Assembly (NCBI GenBank): GCA_013138735.1
Contig: WTCE01000001.1
Span: forward strand, 1-64,000
Direction of reading: 5' to 3'
Length of the DNA stretch: 64,000 nucleotides
Source of the DNA: Crocinitomix sp.
GTDB taxonomy: Bacteria; Bacteroidota; Bacteroidia; Flavobacteriales_D; Crocinitomicaceae
Positions 52,801 through 62,360 of this stretch are shown here, one piece after another. Each line of letters opens with the position of its first letter. Within the stretch, counting starts at the first letter, position 1. The notes under the pieces were generated by a model. The model did no database searches. It was not told where the DNA came from and saw only the letters and a program-made list of their open reading frames with translations. A program made the position numbers and the translations under genes.

Positions 52801-54889
52801 TCTCTCTTTGATTTCTTTTAGCTCTAATTTTAAAGGAAAATCCGATTTGATTTTCAGTCAAACCATTTTGAACGGCCAACCATAAACCTTGTTGATTAGC
52901 ACTCACCTGCCCTATTTCAATCGCCTCCGCATCCGGCGAATTTTCCTGCTTAAGTTCTGTAATTAAATCTCCTATCGTAATATCATCAAATATGAAATCT
53001 AAATTTAATTTAACACCCGTTGTCTGTTCTAAACTAGCCGTAAACATCATTAGTTTAATGGAATCTAGGCCTATTTCATGTAATTTTGTTTCCGCTGCTA
53101 AACTTAATTTTTCGCCTAGTATTTGTGCAATTTCTTCTTCTAAGAAAAGTAGCATATTGTCCACCCTTTCTTCCGTTTTAAGTGGCGTTTTTATATTTTG
53201 CTTTACGGCATTAGAAGCTGAATAGGTTAAAAGACTTCCTAAAAGCTTAAACTTGTTTTCGAGATACTGCAATTTGCAATTAGAGCGTTGAATTTTACCG
53301 CTAGACGTTTTAGAAATGCTCATTGGACTTAAAAGCACAATATCATTTGCAGTTAGTCCCAGATTAGAAGAAAGAGCCCCATTAATGGCCGAATAAATCT
53401 CACTCTCATTGATTTTTCGATAATGACTCCTATTGATTTCTACTGCTACTATTATGTTTTCTATGTGATTAGAATCAATAGAAAAAACGGCACATCCATT
53501 TTCAGTTAATGCGCTGTGCGAACTTGTTACAATCCTTTCAATATCATAAGGGTAATAGTTTACTCCGTTGTGAATGATGATTTCTTTTTTTCTGCCTGTG
53601 ATATAAAGGTGCTGATCGATTAGGCAGCCTAAGTCTCCCGTGTTTATAAACTGAGAACCCTCATATTCAATAGAAAATTCTGACTCGTTCCTATTCCAAT
53701 AACCTTGGGTAACATTTGCCCCAGATATATAGATTGTACCAATTTGTCTCGTTTCCAAACGGTCTCCATTGTCGTTTAAAATAAGAACGGTACAACCTGC
53801 TCTAACTTTTCCCGAAGAAACGAAGACAACCTCACCAGCTTCGTCTTGAATTACAGTTCGATTTTTTATCGCATTTGAATTGGTTCGAATGGTTTTTATT
53901 CCTTCGTTTTTATCATACCCCGCAACCATTAATGTGGCTTCGGCTAGACCATAACAGGGGTAAATTGCATTTGGATTTAATCCATATTTTTTAAAGCGAG
54001 CGAGAAATTCAGATACCGTATCATACCGTACTTTTTCTGCTCCATTAAACGCAATTTCTAAGGAGGATAGATCAAGGTTTGCATTGCTAAGATCTATCTT
54101 ATTTAATAAATCGTAGGCAAAATTTGGAGCTCCGCTTAAAGTCGCTTTATATTTTGTAATTGCTTTCAACCATCTTAAGGGACTTTGTAAAAAATGAGCA
54201 GGAGCAAAAAACACGCACATAGCGCCAATGTATACATTGTGCAATATATTGCCGATTAAGCCCATGTCATGATACATAGGTAACCATGATACAATGACGG
54301 AAGTTGAATCTTGTAAAATGGCCTGCTTAATTTGTTCTTGGTTGGAGATTAAATTTTTGTTACTTACAATAACCCCCTTTGGATTCCCTGTACTACCAGA
54401 TGTATATTGAATAAATGCAATATTTTCTTCGGACTGGTAGTTTTCAAATTTGAAATTATCATTGGGTACACAATCCTCTAAACAAATAATTTGACACTTA
54501 TCCAGTATTTCTTGATCAAAACGGTCTAATTTTTCCTTTGACTTTTTTGTTGTGAGTATTGTTGTTGCGCCAGAGTTTTCTAAGATATGTACTAATCGAT
54601 CTGCATGCTTACTGCTTCTTGGAGGATAAACAGGAATTGCAATTACACCTGCGGATAAACAGGACAAAAAAGCTTCCACATATTCTATTCCTGTAGGGTA
54701 AAGTAACAGAACAGGTTTTTGAAATAGCTTCAGATTTGATAAACTTCCGCCGTATTTATTTACTTTTTCCCATAATGCACTATAACTCACACATATCTCC
54801 TGCTCTTCTCCATCTTTTAGAAAAATAAAAGCTGTTTTGTCTGGCTGAGACAAAGCTATGTCTGAAAATATTTGGGTTAGTAATTTCAT
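49814..54889 (-). CDS. NRPS loading protein FAAL-ACP-C-A-T
   Basis: This 1691-residue initiating enzyme starts with a fatty acyl-AMP ligase (1-555; YTSGSTG near 160, SWLPMYHDMGLIG) that activates a fatty acid and passes it to the adjacent ACP (serine near 608 in GLDSIKLM). A C domain follows (V-H-H-I-V-T-D-G near 785), which should acylate the first amino acid. Then come A (YTSGTTG near 1250) and T (LGGHS, serine near 1632). The A code reads DMENAGAVNK; its E at position 3 recalls ornithine-type codes, but this is weak. The tail ends in K-Q-D-E-I-L-I, matching the tail of the next NRPS. Being first in the series, it fixes the product as a lipopeptide. Confidence 0.95.
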   Translation of the reverse strand: MKLLTQIFSDIALSQPDKTAFIFLKDGEEQEICVSYSALWEKVNKYGGSLSNLKLFQKPVLLLYPTGIEYVEAFLSCLSAGVIAIPVYPPRSSKHADRLVHILENSGATTILTTKKSKEKLDRFDQEILDKCQIICLEDCVPNDNFKFENYQSEENIAFIQYTSGSTGNPKGVIVSNKNLISNQEQIKQAILQDSTSVIVSWLPMYHDMGLIGNILHNVYIGAMCVFFAPAHFLQSPLRWLKAITKYKATLSGAPNFAYDLLNKIDLSNANLDLSSLEIAFNGAEKVRYDTVSEFLARFKKYGLNPNAIYPCYGLAEATLMVAGYDKNEGIKTIRTNSNAIKNRTVIQDEAGEVVFVSSGKVRAGCTVLILNDNGDRLETRQIGTIYISGANVTQGYWNRNESEFSIEYEGSQFINTGDLGCLIDQHLYITGRKKEIIIHNGVNYYPYDIERIVTSSHSALTENGCAVFSIDSNHIENIIVAVEINRSHYRKINESEIYSAINGALSSNLGLTANDIVLLSPMSISKTSSGKIQRSNCKLQYLENKFKLLGSLLTYSASNAVKQNIKTPLKTEERVDNMLLFLEEEIAQILGEKLSLAAETKLHEIGLDSIKLMMFTASLEQTTGVKLNLDFIFDDITIGDLITELKQENSPDAEAIEIGQVSANQQGLWLAVQNGLTENQIGFSFKIRAKRNQREKLNKSLKTTLENLGYSATNFVLENGGVNQVFNLTKLFHETYHESEQKYRQAIIDAYKAETDLEKDSLSELHIFYDAKKALTEVTFIVHHIVTDGWSLAILFEHWIEILKGKKPIKKNVSKDDILAEETRAINNQSLMSNALNLFSNIVAYPNINGLLSQVEYENKSVGHLACELNKDTLFKLAAAYNVSPFIIILSSYHLALSYLTSNEQICTVSPFSSRASLNRLNEYGYLVNLMYLKSEVNEKTTFSEFIALMNSYFKKTLKYQSIPYTHLLRASNPAKETTNALGLFYFAYQAFDEKDQFQKLFEKEEKYITTLEAGCDLYNSKQHIQKGNFKMELEVFECSETLTLDLKYNESHFSKEIANSVIEVMNTLFEQMEIDQNKALRQVRFLETETIDTVLKKGFGRRKEIKQKHFLDLFQKSLDNYPNRTAIEQGTEKLTYAMLNEKSDNLASVLVNTYKLKRGECVLLHSSFNLLELIAILGIMKAGGVYVPVDQKLPLARQKLIVADCQIRFGFSDVELPFFKQLIIEDLIAIAQGDYVAEWSNKSYVIYTSGTTGVPKGVLINQRGLVNLCYAMIDAYDLDSEDAILQFSSLSFDMSVEEIFPYLAVGAKVVMRKITTIESLSNFANYCDESSISILNLPTTFWEECIAITRFPKKVRTIAVGGESMNLISVKNWFQSHGDNIKLFNAYGPTEYTVNATLKEINPKLSEITVGTPILNTQVFILNKDKKILPNGVVGELVLAGNSLADGYLNREAVLGTGFSSIQIQDKEGTQVYATGDLGFKNSENEIIILGRKDAQVKIRGFRIELGAIEAIIEENTLVNQAIALVHKKALCVFVAVNNASFSIDDCKKEMAAKLPHYFVPDQIFVLEKIPVNVQGKIDKNELIKMIQFNDFEIILPTTDIEIKLFNLWKTVLEVSDFGITQNFHELGGHSINAIKLLTQIEMQLGKKISLKTFYETGTIKKLSQYIETVLWIEKSKDEFGEKQDEILI

Positions 54890-54930
54890 TTAAATTTTGG
54901 GCAAAGTATTCTAACTTTTTAGTTCTTAAT

Positions 54931-57327
54931 TTATTGTATTCTTTCTTTTTCTTTTTCCCCAGGATCTTTTGTATTAGTGACTTTCTCTTTCAATCTTCCA
55001 AAATTATATGTCAGAGAAATTTGATAATAATGGGTATTTAATCTCGTGTCATAAACGACTTTTGTTGCTCCGATTTCAAAATTTCCGGCTTCTCTATTAG
55101 TTCTAAAAATGTCATTTGCTAAAAGTCTTACTGATAATTTATTTTTCAAAAAACTTTTTGAGACACCGCATGAAATTGAATAGGTTGGTTCAGTAAAATA
55201 GATGCCATCATTTTGTTTGCCAATATATGCTCCGAAAAGTTCAATATTGAACCATTGTTTCACATTGAATTTGTTATAAGAATAAAGGTATAAGCGCGGG
55301 GTAATACCTGTCGTGGTAAAAATTGGTCGATCATCCGTAATTTTATCAAAGGAAAGACTAGCCGTTGTATAGGACGAATATCCCTTCAAATCAACAGGAA
55401 TAGAAAGCGTTGCAAAGTAGGAATCTAAATGTTGCACATTGATTGTTCTCAAAACCACACTATTTGGACCCGTTGTCCCTTGTTCAATCAGATTTCTAAA
55501 CGAATTACTAGAACTGTTGTAACCCAATTTCAAAAAGTTAAACCCTTGAATGTTAAAATTCAACTCGAATGCCTGTGTTTTTTCAGGAACCAAAAACGGG
55601 TTCCCTTGAAAGGACGTTAATGAATCTTGATATTGGATAAAAGGATCTAATTCTTGGTATTTAGGACGATCTATACGGGAAGAATAAGCTAATCCGATTG
55701 AAAAAATTTCTGTAATTTTCGCTATAATAGAAGTGTTTGGAAACAAATTCAAATAGGAAGTATCAATGATCTGTTGATCTGTAACTTTGGAGTAGCCATT
55801 AGCAATTGTATACTCTGTTCGCGCACCAATTTTATAGGTGATTTTGGAGTTAATTGATCCGAAATACTGCAAATATGCCGCAGGAACAGCCTCTTTATAT
55901 TCAAAATTATTTGACAATCCTGTCAATAATTCAAAATCGACTTCATTTGACAACTTAGAATAAAAATCAATTTGCCCTGTATTTTGCGCATATGCGTATT
56001 TTGCTCCGGTTTCCAAATACGAGGTATTCTTAAACTTTTTGACATAATCCAATTGCGTTGTAAAAATTGATATTGCTGTCAATCCTCTTGAATCTCGATT
56101 TGAAGTGTAAGATAAAACGTCTTCAACAAAATAGTCTTCTGTAATTTGATCGTTTAAATTTCCGCTAAAAACAGAGTATTGTGCTGCATAAAAAAGATTA
56201 GACCCCAAAGTATCTAAATCACTTCGATAATTTAAAACGAGCGAATTATTAAACCTTTTATTGCGTCCAGCATTTTGGGTTTGCAGCGTATTATTTTCAC
56301 CTGTTGGGAAAGTGATTTTATTTACGACGGCTTGATTGAGATCCATGATGTCATAAAATCCTCGATACTCAATTGCCACTTTTTTTGTTGAATCAATCTT
56401 ATAGTCAATCCCTAAATTATAAGTTGAAAAATTGGTGATTTTATTTTCATTTAAATGGAAGTTATCAGAAACAAAAATACCGGCATCCGAAGTTAAAGTT
56501 CTTTCAGCTTCGAGTTGATCCCAATCTCGTCCAAGAAAAATTCCATATCCAGTTGAGATAGACCACTTTTTTTTACGATAATTCAAATTGATATTTGTTC
56601 CGCCCAAATAACTTTTAGCTAGTATCGAATTATGATAAACTGTTCCTTGCCAACCTTCTTTATGATAATTAATTGTATGAATATTAATAACCGCTTTTCC
56701 ATTTGCATCATAACGAGCAGATGGATTAGAAATAATTTCAATGTTTTTAACCTGACTGACTGGTATTCCATTCAGTTGATCTATCGTAACAGGATTGCCG
56801 TCCAAATACAAGAGTGCCTCTCCTTTTCCAAAGACAGAAACGCTTCCTCCTGAAACCAATACATTTGGCGACTTGGCTAACACGTCAAGCAATGTTGCGC
56901 TGGAGGCCAACATAGTGTTTTGAACATTTACTTTTACAGCACCTTCAGGAGTGGGTTCAAATAAAGGAAGTTTACCAATAACTGAAACCGTATTCAAATT
57001 ATTTTCATGCAGCAACAATTGAATTGTGCCAAGATCTAATACTTCTTCTTTTTGACTATTTGATGCCTTAAAAATGGTGTCTTGGTAACCTAATGAAGTT
57101 ATTTTTACTAAAAATTCATTTTGAGATAAGCCTGCTAGCTCGGCATCCGATTCAATAAAATAAGTTCCTTTAATAATTGAACTGTCACGTGCAGATAAAG
57201 CCAATAAATTACCTGAAAGTGCTACATTATCCTGACCAATTATTTTAACCTTTAAATTAAAGGTTTCTTCTTGCGCAAATAAAAAGTTGCAAAGGAGGAT
57301 TGAAAGTAACAGGATTACTAATTTCAT
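54931..57327 (-). CDS. TonB-receptor-like plug/beta-barrel outer-membrane protein
   Basis: A 798-residue protein with a signal peptide ending near L-F-A-Q (residues 1-18), an N-terminal beta-sandwich (25-115), a plug-like domain (GEALLYLDGNPVT, IEIISNPSARYDANG) and a large C-terminal beta-barrel rich in alternating aromatic strands, ending in Y-Q-I-S-L-T-Y-N-F-G. It resembles outer-membrane beta-barrel proteins of Bacteroidota related to TonB-dependent receptors. It is the first gene of the long operon, 41 bases before the NRPS loading gene. It may export or re-import the product, or sense it. No TonB box was identified. Confidence 0.85.
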   Translation of the reverse strand: MKLVILLLSILLCNFLFAQEETFNLKVKIIGQDNVALSGNLLALSARDSSIIKGTYFIESDAELAGLSQNEFLVKITSLGYQDTIFKASNSQKEEVLDLGTIQLLLHENNLNTVSVIGKLPLFEPTPEGAVKVNVQNTMLASSATLLDVLAKSPNVLVSGGSVSVFGKGEALLYLDGNPVTIDQLNGIPVSQVKNIEIISNPSARYDANGKAVINIHTINYHKEGWQGTVYHNSILAKSYLGGTNINLNYRKKKWSISTGYGIFLGRDWDQLEAERTLTSDAGIFVSDNFHLNENKITNFSTYNLGIDYKIDSTKKVAIEYRGFYDIMDLNQAVVNKITFPTGENNTLQTQNAGRNKRFNNSLVLNYRSDLDTLGSNLFYAAQYSVFSGNLNDQITEDYFVEDVLSYTSNRDSRGLTAISIFTTQLDYVKKFKNTSYLETGAKYAYAQNTGQIDFYSKLSNEVDFELLTGLSNNFEYKEAVPAAYLQYFGSINSKITYKIGARTEYTIANGYSKVTDQQIIDTSYLNLFPNTSIIAKITEIFSIGLAYSSRIDRPKYQELDPFIQYQDSLTSFQGNPFLVPEKTQAFELNFNIQGFNFLKLGYNSSSNSFRNLIEQGTTGPNSVVLRTINVQHLDSYFATLSIPVDLKGYSSYTTASLSFDKITDDRPIFTTTGITPRLYLYSYNKFNVKQWFNIELFGAYIGKQNDGIYFTEPTYSISCGVSKSFLKNKLSVRLLANDIFRTNREAGNFEIGATKVVYDTRLNTHYYQISLTYNFGRLKEKVTNTKDPGEKEKERIQ

Positions 57328-57363
57328 ACTAAGAATTGGGTCAAAAATTTAAACACGAAGATA

Positions 57364-57388
57364 GTATTATAGCGTACGAAAATAATAC
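57364..57388 (-). promoter_or_regulatory. candidate operator upstream of the main operon
   Basis: gtattat (57364-57370) and ataatac (57382-57388) form a 7-bp inverted repeat with an 11-nt spacer, 37 bases upstream of the receptor start codon. It is the only striking symmetric element in the 278-base gap that must contain the promoter of the 44-kb operon. No regulator gene is visible in the window. Confidence 0.3.
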
Positions 57389-57605
57389 GCATAAAGACCT
57401 ATGATTGATTGTAAAATCTAGGTATTTAGTACTACGTGTATTTTTTTAGGAAGAAACAATTTCCTGTATGGTATTTTACAGCGTGGCATTGCTTTTACAA
57501 TTTGGCGATTTGTTTGTGGGCTGTTCGCAAATCCAAAACATGTTACGAAATATCCAATATATCCCAACAGAAACCTTGAAGCAGTCCCTTCCTATTTTTC
57601 AGACA

Positions 57606-58877
57606 CTAAAAAATGGAGCTCACAATCTCTGCAAACTTCAAACGATATTCGGCTTGAATCAATTCAGATTCTGCTTTGAAAAAAGCATCCTTATTCTGCA
57701 AGTATTGATAATAATCAATTGCACCATTATCATATTGCAATGAAGCATCTTCAAAGAGTAATTGATATGATTTGAAAGAAGCCTGAGCAAATTTTAAGGC
57801 TATTTTTTGATTATCAACTTCTAATTTATTTTCGAGTTTTGTGTTCGTTAATTCGGCTGATCTTTTTTCATTTTCAACTCGGATTCGTTCAAATTCTTGC
57901 TTATTAATTTCAATTTGAGAATAGGTCGCTACGCCATTAAAAATTGGCACTGATAAGGTTGCGTAAACTGATTGATAGAAGTTTTCATTTATCTGATCTC
58001 CAAATGGTTTTGGAATAAAACTCCCGTCTGGGCTGGTAAATTTATTATTTTCAGAATACCCAGATCCTATTGAACCGTTCACCGTTATAGTCGGCGAAAA
58101 ACTTCCTTTTATTTGTTTCGCAAGTAAGAGATTCTTTTCTGCTCGTAAGACGTTGAGCTGGGTTTCATCAACAGTTACGCTATTTATCAATGAAATGCTA
58201 TCGGTAAGGCTAAAAGTAGCGTCTGGTGTAATACCAATTAGTAATTGCAATAAGAAAAGTGACTTTTTTAAATCGTTTTGTGATTGAACAAGTTCGTATT
58301 GATCGTTTGTTTCTTGCGCTTCTGATTCCAATCGATTACGCTTTGTGTCATATTCCAAATCTTCAAGCAGTTTAGCTCGTTTAACTTGTGCTTTAGTAAA
58401 TGATAAATGTTTACTCTTCAGCGAAACGATCTCTTCATTTAGTTTGGCTTGAAGATATGCTCCCAGAATTTCAATGGTTAAATTCCGCTTTTCAATTTCT
58501 TTATTTGCCAAAATTATTGCCTGGTCAATGCCAACTATTTTCTTCTCATAATAATTCTGAAGACCTGAAAATAGTGTTAAGCTACTCGATAAGTAAAAAT
58601 TATTATATCGAACCTGATCCGTTGCAAAACTATTGGTAAAAGGATCAATGGTTTGTCCCCAGTTATAGCCATGAGATGCAGCTCCATTTACGCTTGGCAA
58701 AAAGCTCCATTGATTTGATTTCACATTAAGAGTAGCAATGGAAAAATCTATCTCGGACAATTGCATCTCTGGATTATTGACTAAAGCAGAGTCAATACAA
58801 TTTTGAAGTGTCCAATCATTTTGTCCAAACAAAAGACAGGGAAAGAAAACTATTATTATTACTAGTGTTTTCATCAA
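57606..58877 (-). CDS. TolC-family outer-membrane efflux protein
   Basis: A 423-residue outer-membrane channel component. It has a signal peptide (1-19, ending LLFGQ), then two long alpha-helical stretches rich in E, K, Q and N, separated by beta segments (NNFYLSSSLTLFSG, VYATLSVPIFNG). That is the TolC repeat layout. It ends in a hairpin region (DYYQYLQNKDAFFKAESELI). It overlaps the adaptor gene by 4 bases and completes an ABC-adaptor-channel exporter. Confidence 0.9.
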   Translation of the reverse strand: MMKTLVIIIVFFPCLLFGQNDWTLQNCIDSALVNNPEMQLSEIDFSIATLNVKSNQWSFLPSVNGAASHGYNWGQTIDPFTNSFATDQVRYNNFYLSSSLTLFSGLQNYYEKKIVGIDQAIILANKEIEKRNLTIEILGAYLQAKLNEEIVSLKSKHLSFTKAQVKRAKLLEDLEYDTKRNRLESEAQETNDQYELVQSQNDLKKSLFLLQLLIGITPDATFSLTDSISLINSVTVDETQLNVLRAEKNLLLAKQIKGSFSPTITVNGSIGSGYSENNKFTSPDGSFIPKPFGDQINENFYQSVYATLSVPIFNGVATYSQIEINKQEFERIRVENEKRSAELTNTKLENKLEVDNQKIALKFAQASFKSYQLLFEDASLQYDNGAIDYYQYLQNKDAFFKAESELIQAEYRLKFAEIVSSIF

Positions 58878-60160
58878 TCAAATACCTTTCTAAATTTGTT
58901 GAAAATTCTTGAGAGTAAACGCACATCATTTGTTATTATATCTGCCGTTCCAGACATTTCCGGTGTGTATTCAAATGTTTTGCCATACGAAGATTTCATA
59001 CCATCAGTAAATGAGAATTGAACGCGATACATATCCTCATTTGCAAGCAATGATATCTCGGTCACTTCTCCGTTCAATTGTCCAAATTCTTGGTAAGGGT
59101 ATTTGTCAATTCTGGCACGAACTTTATGCCCTATTTCCAACTTACCATAACCCGATTTAGGAACATCAACATACCCTATATAGCCTTGATTATCTGATAT
59201 TATTGCGAAAAGAGGGGTTTCGGTAGCTATATATTCGTTTTCGTTAAGTGTTTTTAAATAGGTCAACTTTCCACTCGAAGGCGCAATGATTTGATAATTT
59301 AACCGCCATTGATCCAATGCATTTTGAATATTTGTTAAGCCGAGTTCTATTCGTCTTACAAATTCTGTCTGTTTCGATTTATGCTCCTGTTTAAGTCGAT
59401 ACAATTCTCTTCTTAAATTCGTAATAGTTATTGAATTTTCAACGGCAGATTTTTTATAATTCCCAAGATTATTTTCAGCTTGAATCAGCTTTTGTTCTTC
59501 TTCATAAAATTGAACTTTTGAAATCACATTTTCAGCTAGTAATTTTTCATCTATTTTAAACTTTTGTTGGGCGTTCTCAAACTCTTTTTCCGCAGTTTTT
59601 ACCTGTTGCTTGCTCACAGAGCGTAGCATTGTATAATTTTTTATTTGTGCCCCAATTGTCGAAATTTCAAATAGAATTGGATCGGTTTCACGAAAGTTTT
59701 GATACTCCAAGACACCACTTTTTAAAGTGCTATAAGATTCGTAGATACTTCCAAAGTTTAAGTTTTCATCTTTAAATTCGATCGTCAATTCATCACGTTC
59801 AAGTTCTTGTTTAATTTGACTACAAGTTGAGTCAAGATAATCACGCGTCTCCTTTGAAAAAGAATTGCCTATTGTAGCCAGCACATCTCCTTCATTAACA
59901 TTGACACCATCTTCAAAAAATAAAGCCTGTAACTCTCCCGAATTTTTTGACACTAATCTAGTCGGAGGTTCAATTGTTGAAACAGTAACTGTTCCTTCAA
60001 TTACATCTGGATATTTAATAAACCAAGAAATGAAAACCAAGAGTGCGATCAACAAAAACATGAGCGATATTCCTGATCGAATCATCCAATGTGGAACATG
60101 AGACATAATCTCTTGAACTTCGTCACTGCGTAAACTAATATTTTCGTTATTCGTCGGCAT
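58874..60160 (-). CDS. HlyD-family periplasmic adaptor
   Basis: A 428-residue membrane-fusion protein. One N-terminal transmembrane helix (about 30-50, ISLMFLLIALLVFISWF) is followed by a lipoyl/barrel half (VEGTVTVSTIEPPTRLV), a long coiled coil (about 120-270) and the second barrel half (IIAPSSGKLTYLK, VRARIDKYPY). It links the C39 ABC exporter to TolC in type I secretion. It overlaps the transporter by 14 bases and the TolC gene by 4. Confidence 0.92.
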   Translation of the reverse strand: MPTNNENISLRSDEVQEIMSHVPHWMIRSGISLMFLLIALLVFISWFIKYPDVIEGTVTVSTIEPPTRLVSKNSGELQALFFEDGVNVNEGDVLATIGNSFSKETRDYLDSTCSQIKQELERDELTIEFKDENLNFGSIYESYSTLKSGVLEYQNFRETDPILFEISTIGAQIKNYTMLRSVSKQQVKTAEKEFENAQQKFKIDEKLLAENVISKVQFYEEEQKLIQAENNLGNYKKSAVENSITITNLRRELYRLKQEHKSKQTEFVRRIELGLTNIQNALDQWRLNYQIIAPSSGKLTYLKTLNENEYIATETPLFAIISDNQGYIGYVDVPKSGYGKLEIGHKVRARIDKYPYQEFGQLNGEVTEISLLANEDMYRVQFSFTDGMKSSYGKTFEYTPEMSGTADIITNDVRLLSRIFNKFRKVFD

Positions 60161-62360
60161 CTAATTTCCCTAATTCAAGTTGGTTTTTAACTAATTCATA
60201 ATAATTTCCTTTCAAGTCCAATAATTCTTGATGCGTTCCTTGTTCCATCACTGTTCCTTTATCCAAAACAATGATTTGATCGGCGTTTTTAACGGTACTT
60301 AGTCTATGCGCAATTACAATGGCAGTTCTATCTTTAAAAAACTGATTAAGGTTTTCCATGATTACGCGCTCGTTTTTAGCATCTAAGGCACTTGTAGCTT
60401 CGTCAAAGCAAATAATGTCCGGATCCTTATAAACAGCCCGAGCAATCAATAAACGTTGCCTTTGACCACCGCTCATTCCCACACCTTCCATTCCAATTTT
60501 CGTGTTAAATCCGAGAGGTAATTTCTCTATAAATTCCTGAATATTTGCTACCTCCACAGCTCTAACCAATCGATCTGTATCGATAAAGTCTTGACCAATG
60601 GCAATGTTGTTGGCAATGGTGTCATTAAAGATATATCCTTCTTGCATTACTACTCCACATTTCGCACGCCACAAGCTTTGTGAAACATTGTTAAGGTTGA
60701 CATTACCAAAGTTTATATGACCCGTATTTGGCTCATAAAATTTGAGCAAAATTTTCATTAAAGTTGTTTTACCACTTCCACTTGCCCCTACAATTGCTGT
60801 TATTTTATTTGCAGGAATGGTGAGACTTAAGCCATTGATGACCACTTCTTCACTTCCAACGTATCTGAAATCAATGTTTTGAATTTCGATATCGGCATTT
60901 TTAGCAACATGCGTCACTTTTTTTACCTCGCCAGTCTCCTCATCTTCTCTGTTATGAATTTCAGATAAACGTTCTAAAGCAATTTTAGCATCCTGCACAG
61001 AATATACAAACCCAATTAATTGTTGAATTGGACTATTTAGTTGCCCAATAATGTATGAAATGGACATCATCATTCCCAACGTAATTTGTCCATCAATCAC
61101 CAATTTGGCTGAAAAAATACTGATGAAAATATTCTTGATTTCATTGATAAAATTAGAGCCTATTGATTGGGTTTGTTCCAAGGCCAGACTTTTCATTGAA
61201 ATTTTAAAAAGTCGTGCTTGCAAAAATTCCCAACTCCAACGCTTTTGTTTTTCAGCATTATGGAGTTTAATTTCTTGCATTCCATTGATCAGCTCCATGA
61301 CTTTGCTTTGCTCGTCTGACATTTGAGAGAAACGCTTATAGTCTAAATCTTTTCTACGCTTTAAGAAAATAACAACCCAAACAAAATACAAAACACTACC
61401 GATTAAGAAGATGCCGAATATTTTAAGATCATACCACGCTAAGACTCCGCCAAAAACAATAAGGTTAAAGAATGAAAAAAGTACGTTTAAGGATTGTGAG
61501 GTTAACAAGTTTTCTATGCGCTGATGGTCATTAATGCGCTGCATGATATCCCCCGTCATTTTTACATCAAAAAAAGCAATTGGGAGATTCATTAGCTTGA
61601 TGAAAAAATCTGAAATCAAGGAAATGTTAATCCGTGCGCTTAGATGCAAGAGGATCCAACCACGGATAACCTCAATGACTGTGCGCCCTAAGAATAAAAA
61701 TAGTTGCGCGATCAAAATCAAATAAATAAAATCAATATCCTGATTCTGAATCCCTACATCTACAACACTTTGGGTTAAAAACGGAAAGATTAATTGTAAA
61801 GCACTTGCAGCCAACAAACCTAGGGCAAGCTGATACATGAATTTTTTATATCGAAACAAGTATTGATATAAAAATGCAAACCCTTTGCGTTTAGAGCTGT
61901 CGTCCTCTTCTATCTCTTTAAGTCTTGGTGTTGGCTCTAACAATAATGCAATTCCTTCTTCGGTACTGCTATCGGCATTTCCTCCAATCCAATTTTTTAT
62001 AAATTCTGCTTCCGAATATTTCAATAATCCATGTGCCGGGTCGGCTACATAAACAGTTCCTTTTTTTATTTTATATACAACTACAAAATGTTGCTGCTGC
62101 CAAAATACAATTGCGGGTAAAGGTGCTTCCTCTTCGAACTTTTTGAAATCAACTTTTATACCTAAAGATCTGAAGCCAATTTTTTCCGCAGTAACTGAAA
62201 TGTTCTTTAATGAAGTTCCTTCACGAGTGGTTTCGGATAATTTTCGAACTTTCTCCAACGAAATAGAACGACCATAATGTTTTGCGATCATTCGCAAACA
62301 AGTTGGGCCGCAATCCATATTATCGGGCTGCTGGTAAAAAGAAAACTTTATTTTCCCCAT
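60147..62360 (-). CDS. C39-peptidase-containing ABC exporter (PCAT)
   Basis: A 737-residue bacteriocin-type exporter. The N-terminal C39 cysteine peptidase (1-140) has D-C17-G-P-T-C, the His in H-F-V-V-V-Y (near 92) and the Asp in V-A-D-P-A-H-G. A six-helix membrane domain (about 165-470) follows, then an ATPase domain with G-A-S-G-S-G-K-T-T (near 525), M-S-G-G-Q-R-Q and I-I-C-F-D-E-A. Such proteins cut leader peptides after a double-glycine motif and export the core peptide. A GG-type peptide gene lies in the opposite orientation at 63166, a natural substrate. It is first in the transport operon. Confidence 0.93.
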   Translation of the reverse strand: MGKIKFSFYQQPDNMDCGPTCLRMIAKHYGRSISLEKVRKLSETTREGTSLKNISVTAEKIGFRSLGIKVDFKKFEEEAPLPAIVFWQQQHFVVVYKIKKGTVYVADPAHGLLKYSEAEFIKNWIGGNADSSTEEGIALLLEPTPRLKEIEEDDSSKRKGFAFLYQYLFRYKKFMYQLALGLLAASALQLIFPFLTQSVVDVGIQNQDIDFIYLILIAQLFLFLGRTVIEVIRGWILLHLSARINISLISDFFIKLMNLPIAFFDVKMTGDIMQRINDHQRIENLLTSQSLNVLFSFFNLIVFGGVLAWYDLKIFGIFLIGSVLYFVWVVIFLKRRKDLDYKRFSQMSDEQSKVMELINGMQEIKLHNAEKQKRWSWEFLQARLFKISMKSLALEQTQSIGSNFINEIKNIFISIFSAKLVIDGQITLGMMMSISYIIGQLNSPIQQLIGFVYSVQDAKIALERLSEIHNREDEETGEVKKVTHVAKNADIEIQNIDFRYVGSEEVVINGLSLTIPANKITAIVGASGSGKTTLMKILLKFYEPNTGHINFGNVNLNNVSQSLWRAKCGVVMQEGYIFNDTIANNIAIGQDFIDTDRLVRAVEVANIQEFIEKLPLGFNTKIGMEGVGMSGGQRQRLLIARAVYKDPDIICFDEATSALDAKNERVIMENLNQFFKDRTAIVIAHRLSTVKNADQIIVLDKGTVMEQGTHQELLDLKGNYYELVKNQLELGKLDADE

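Noticed and set aside
32383-54889. Epimerase or thioesterase domain in the NRPS proteins
   Set aside because: Every HHxxxDG-type site is followed by an A domain or by the C-terminus in normal C-domain context, and no GxSxG alpha/beta-hydrolase region was found.
57468-57743. 91-codon plus-strand ORF
   Set aside because: It overlaps the 3' end of the TolC gene in antisense, and the part in the gap looks non-coding.
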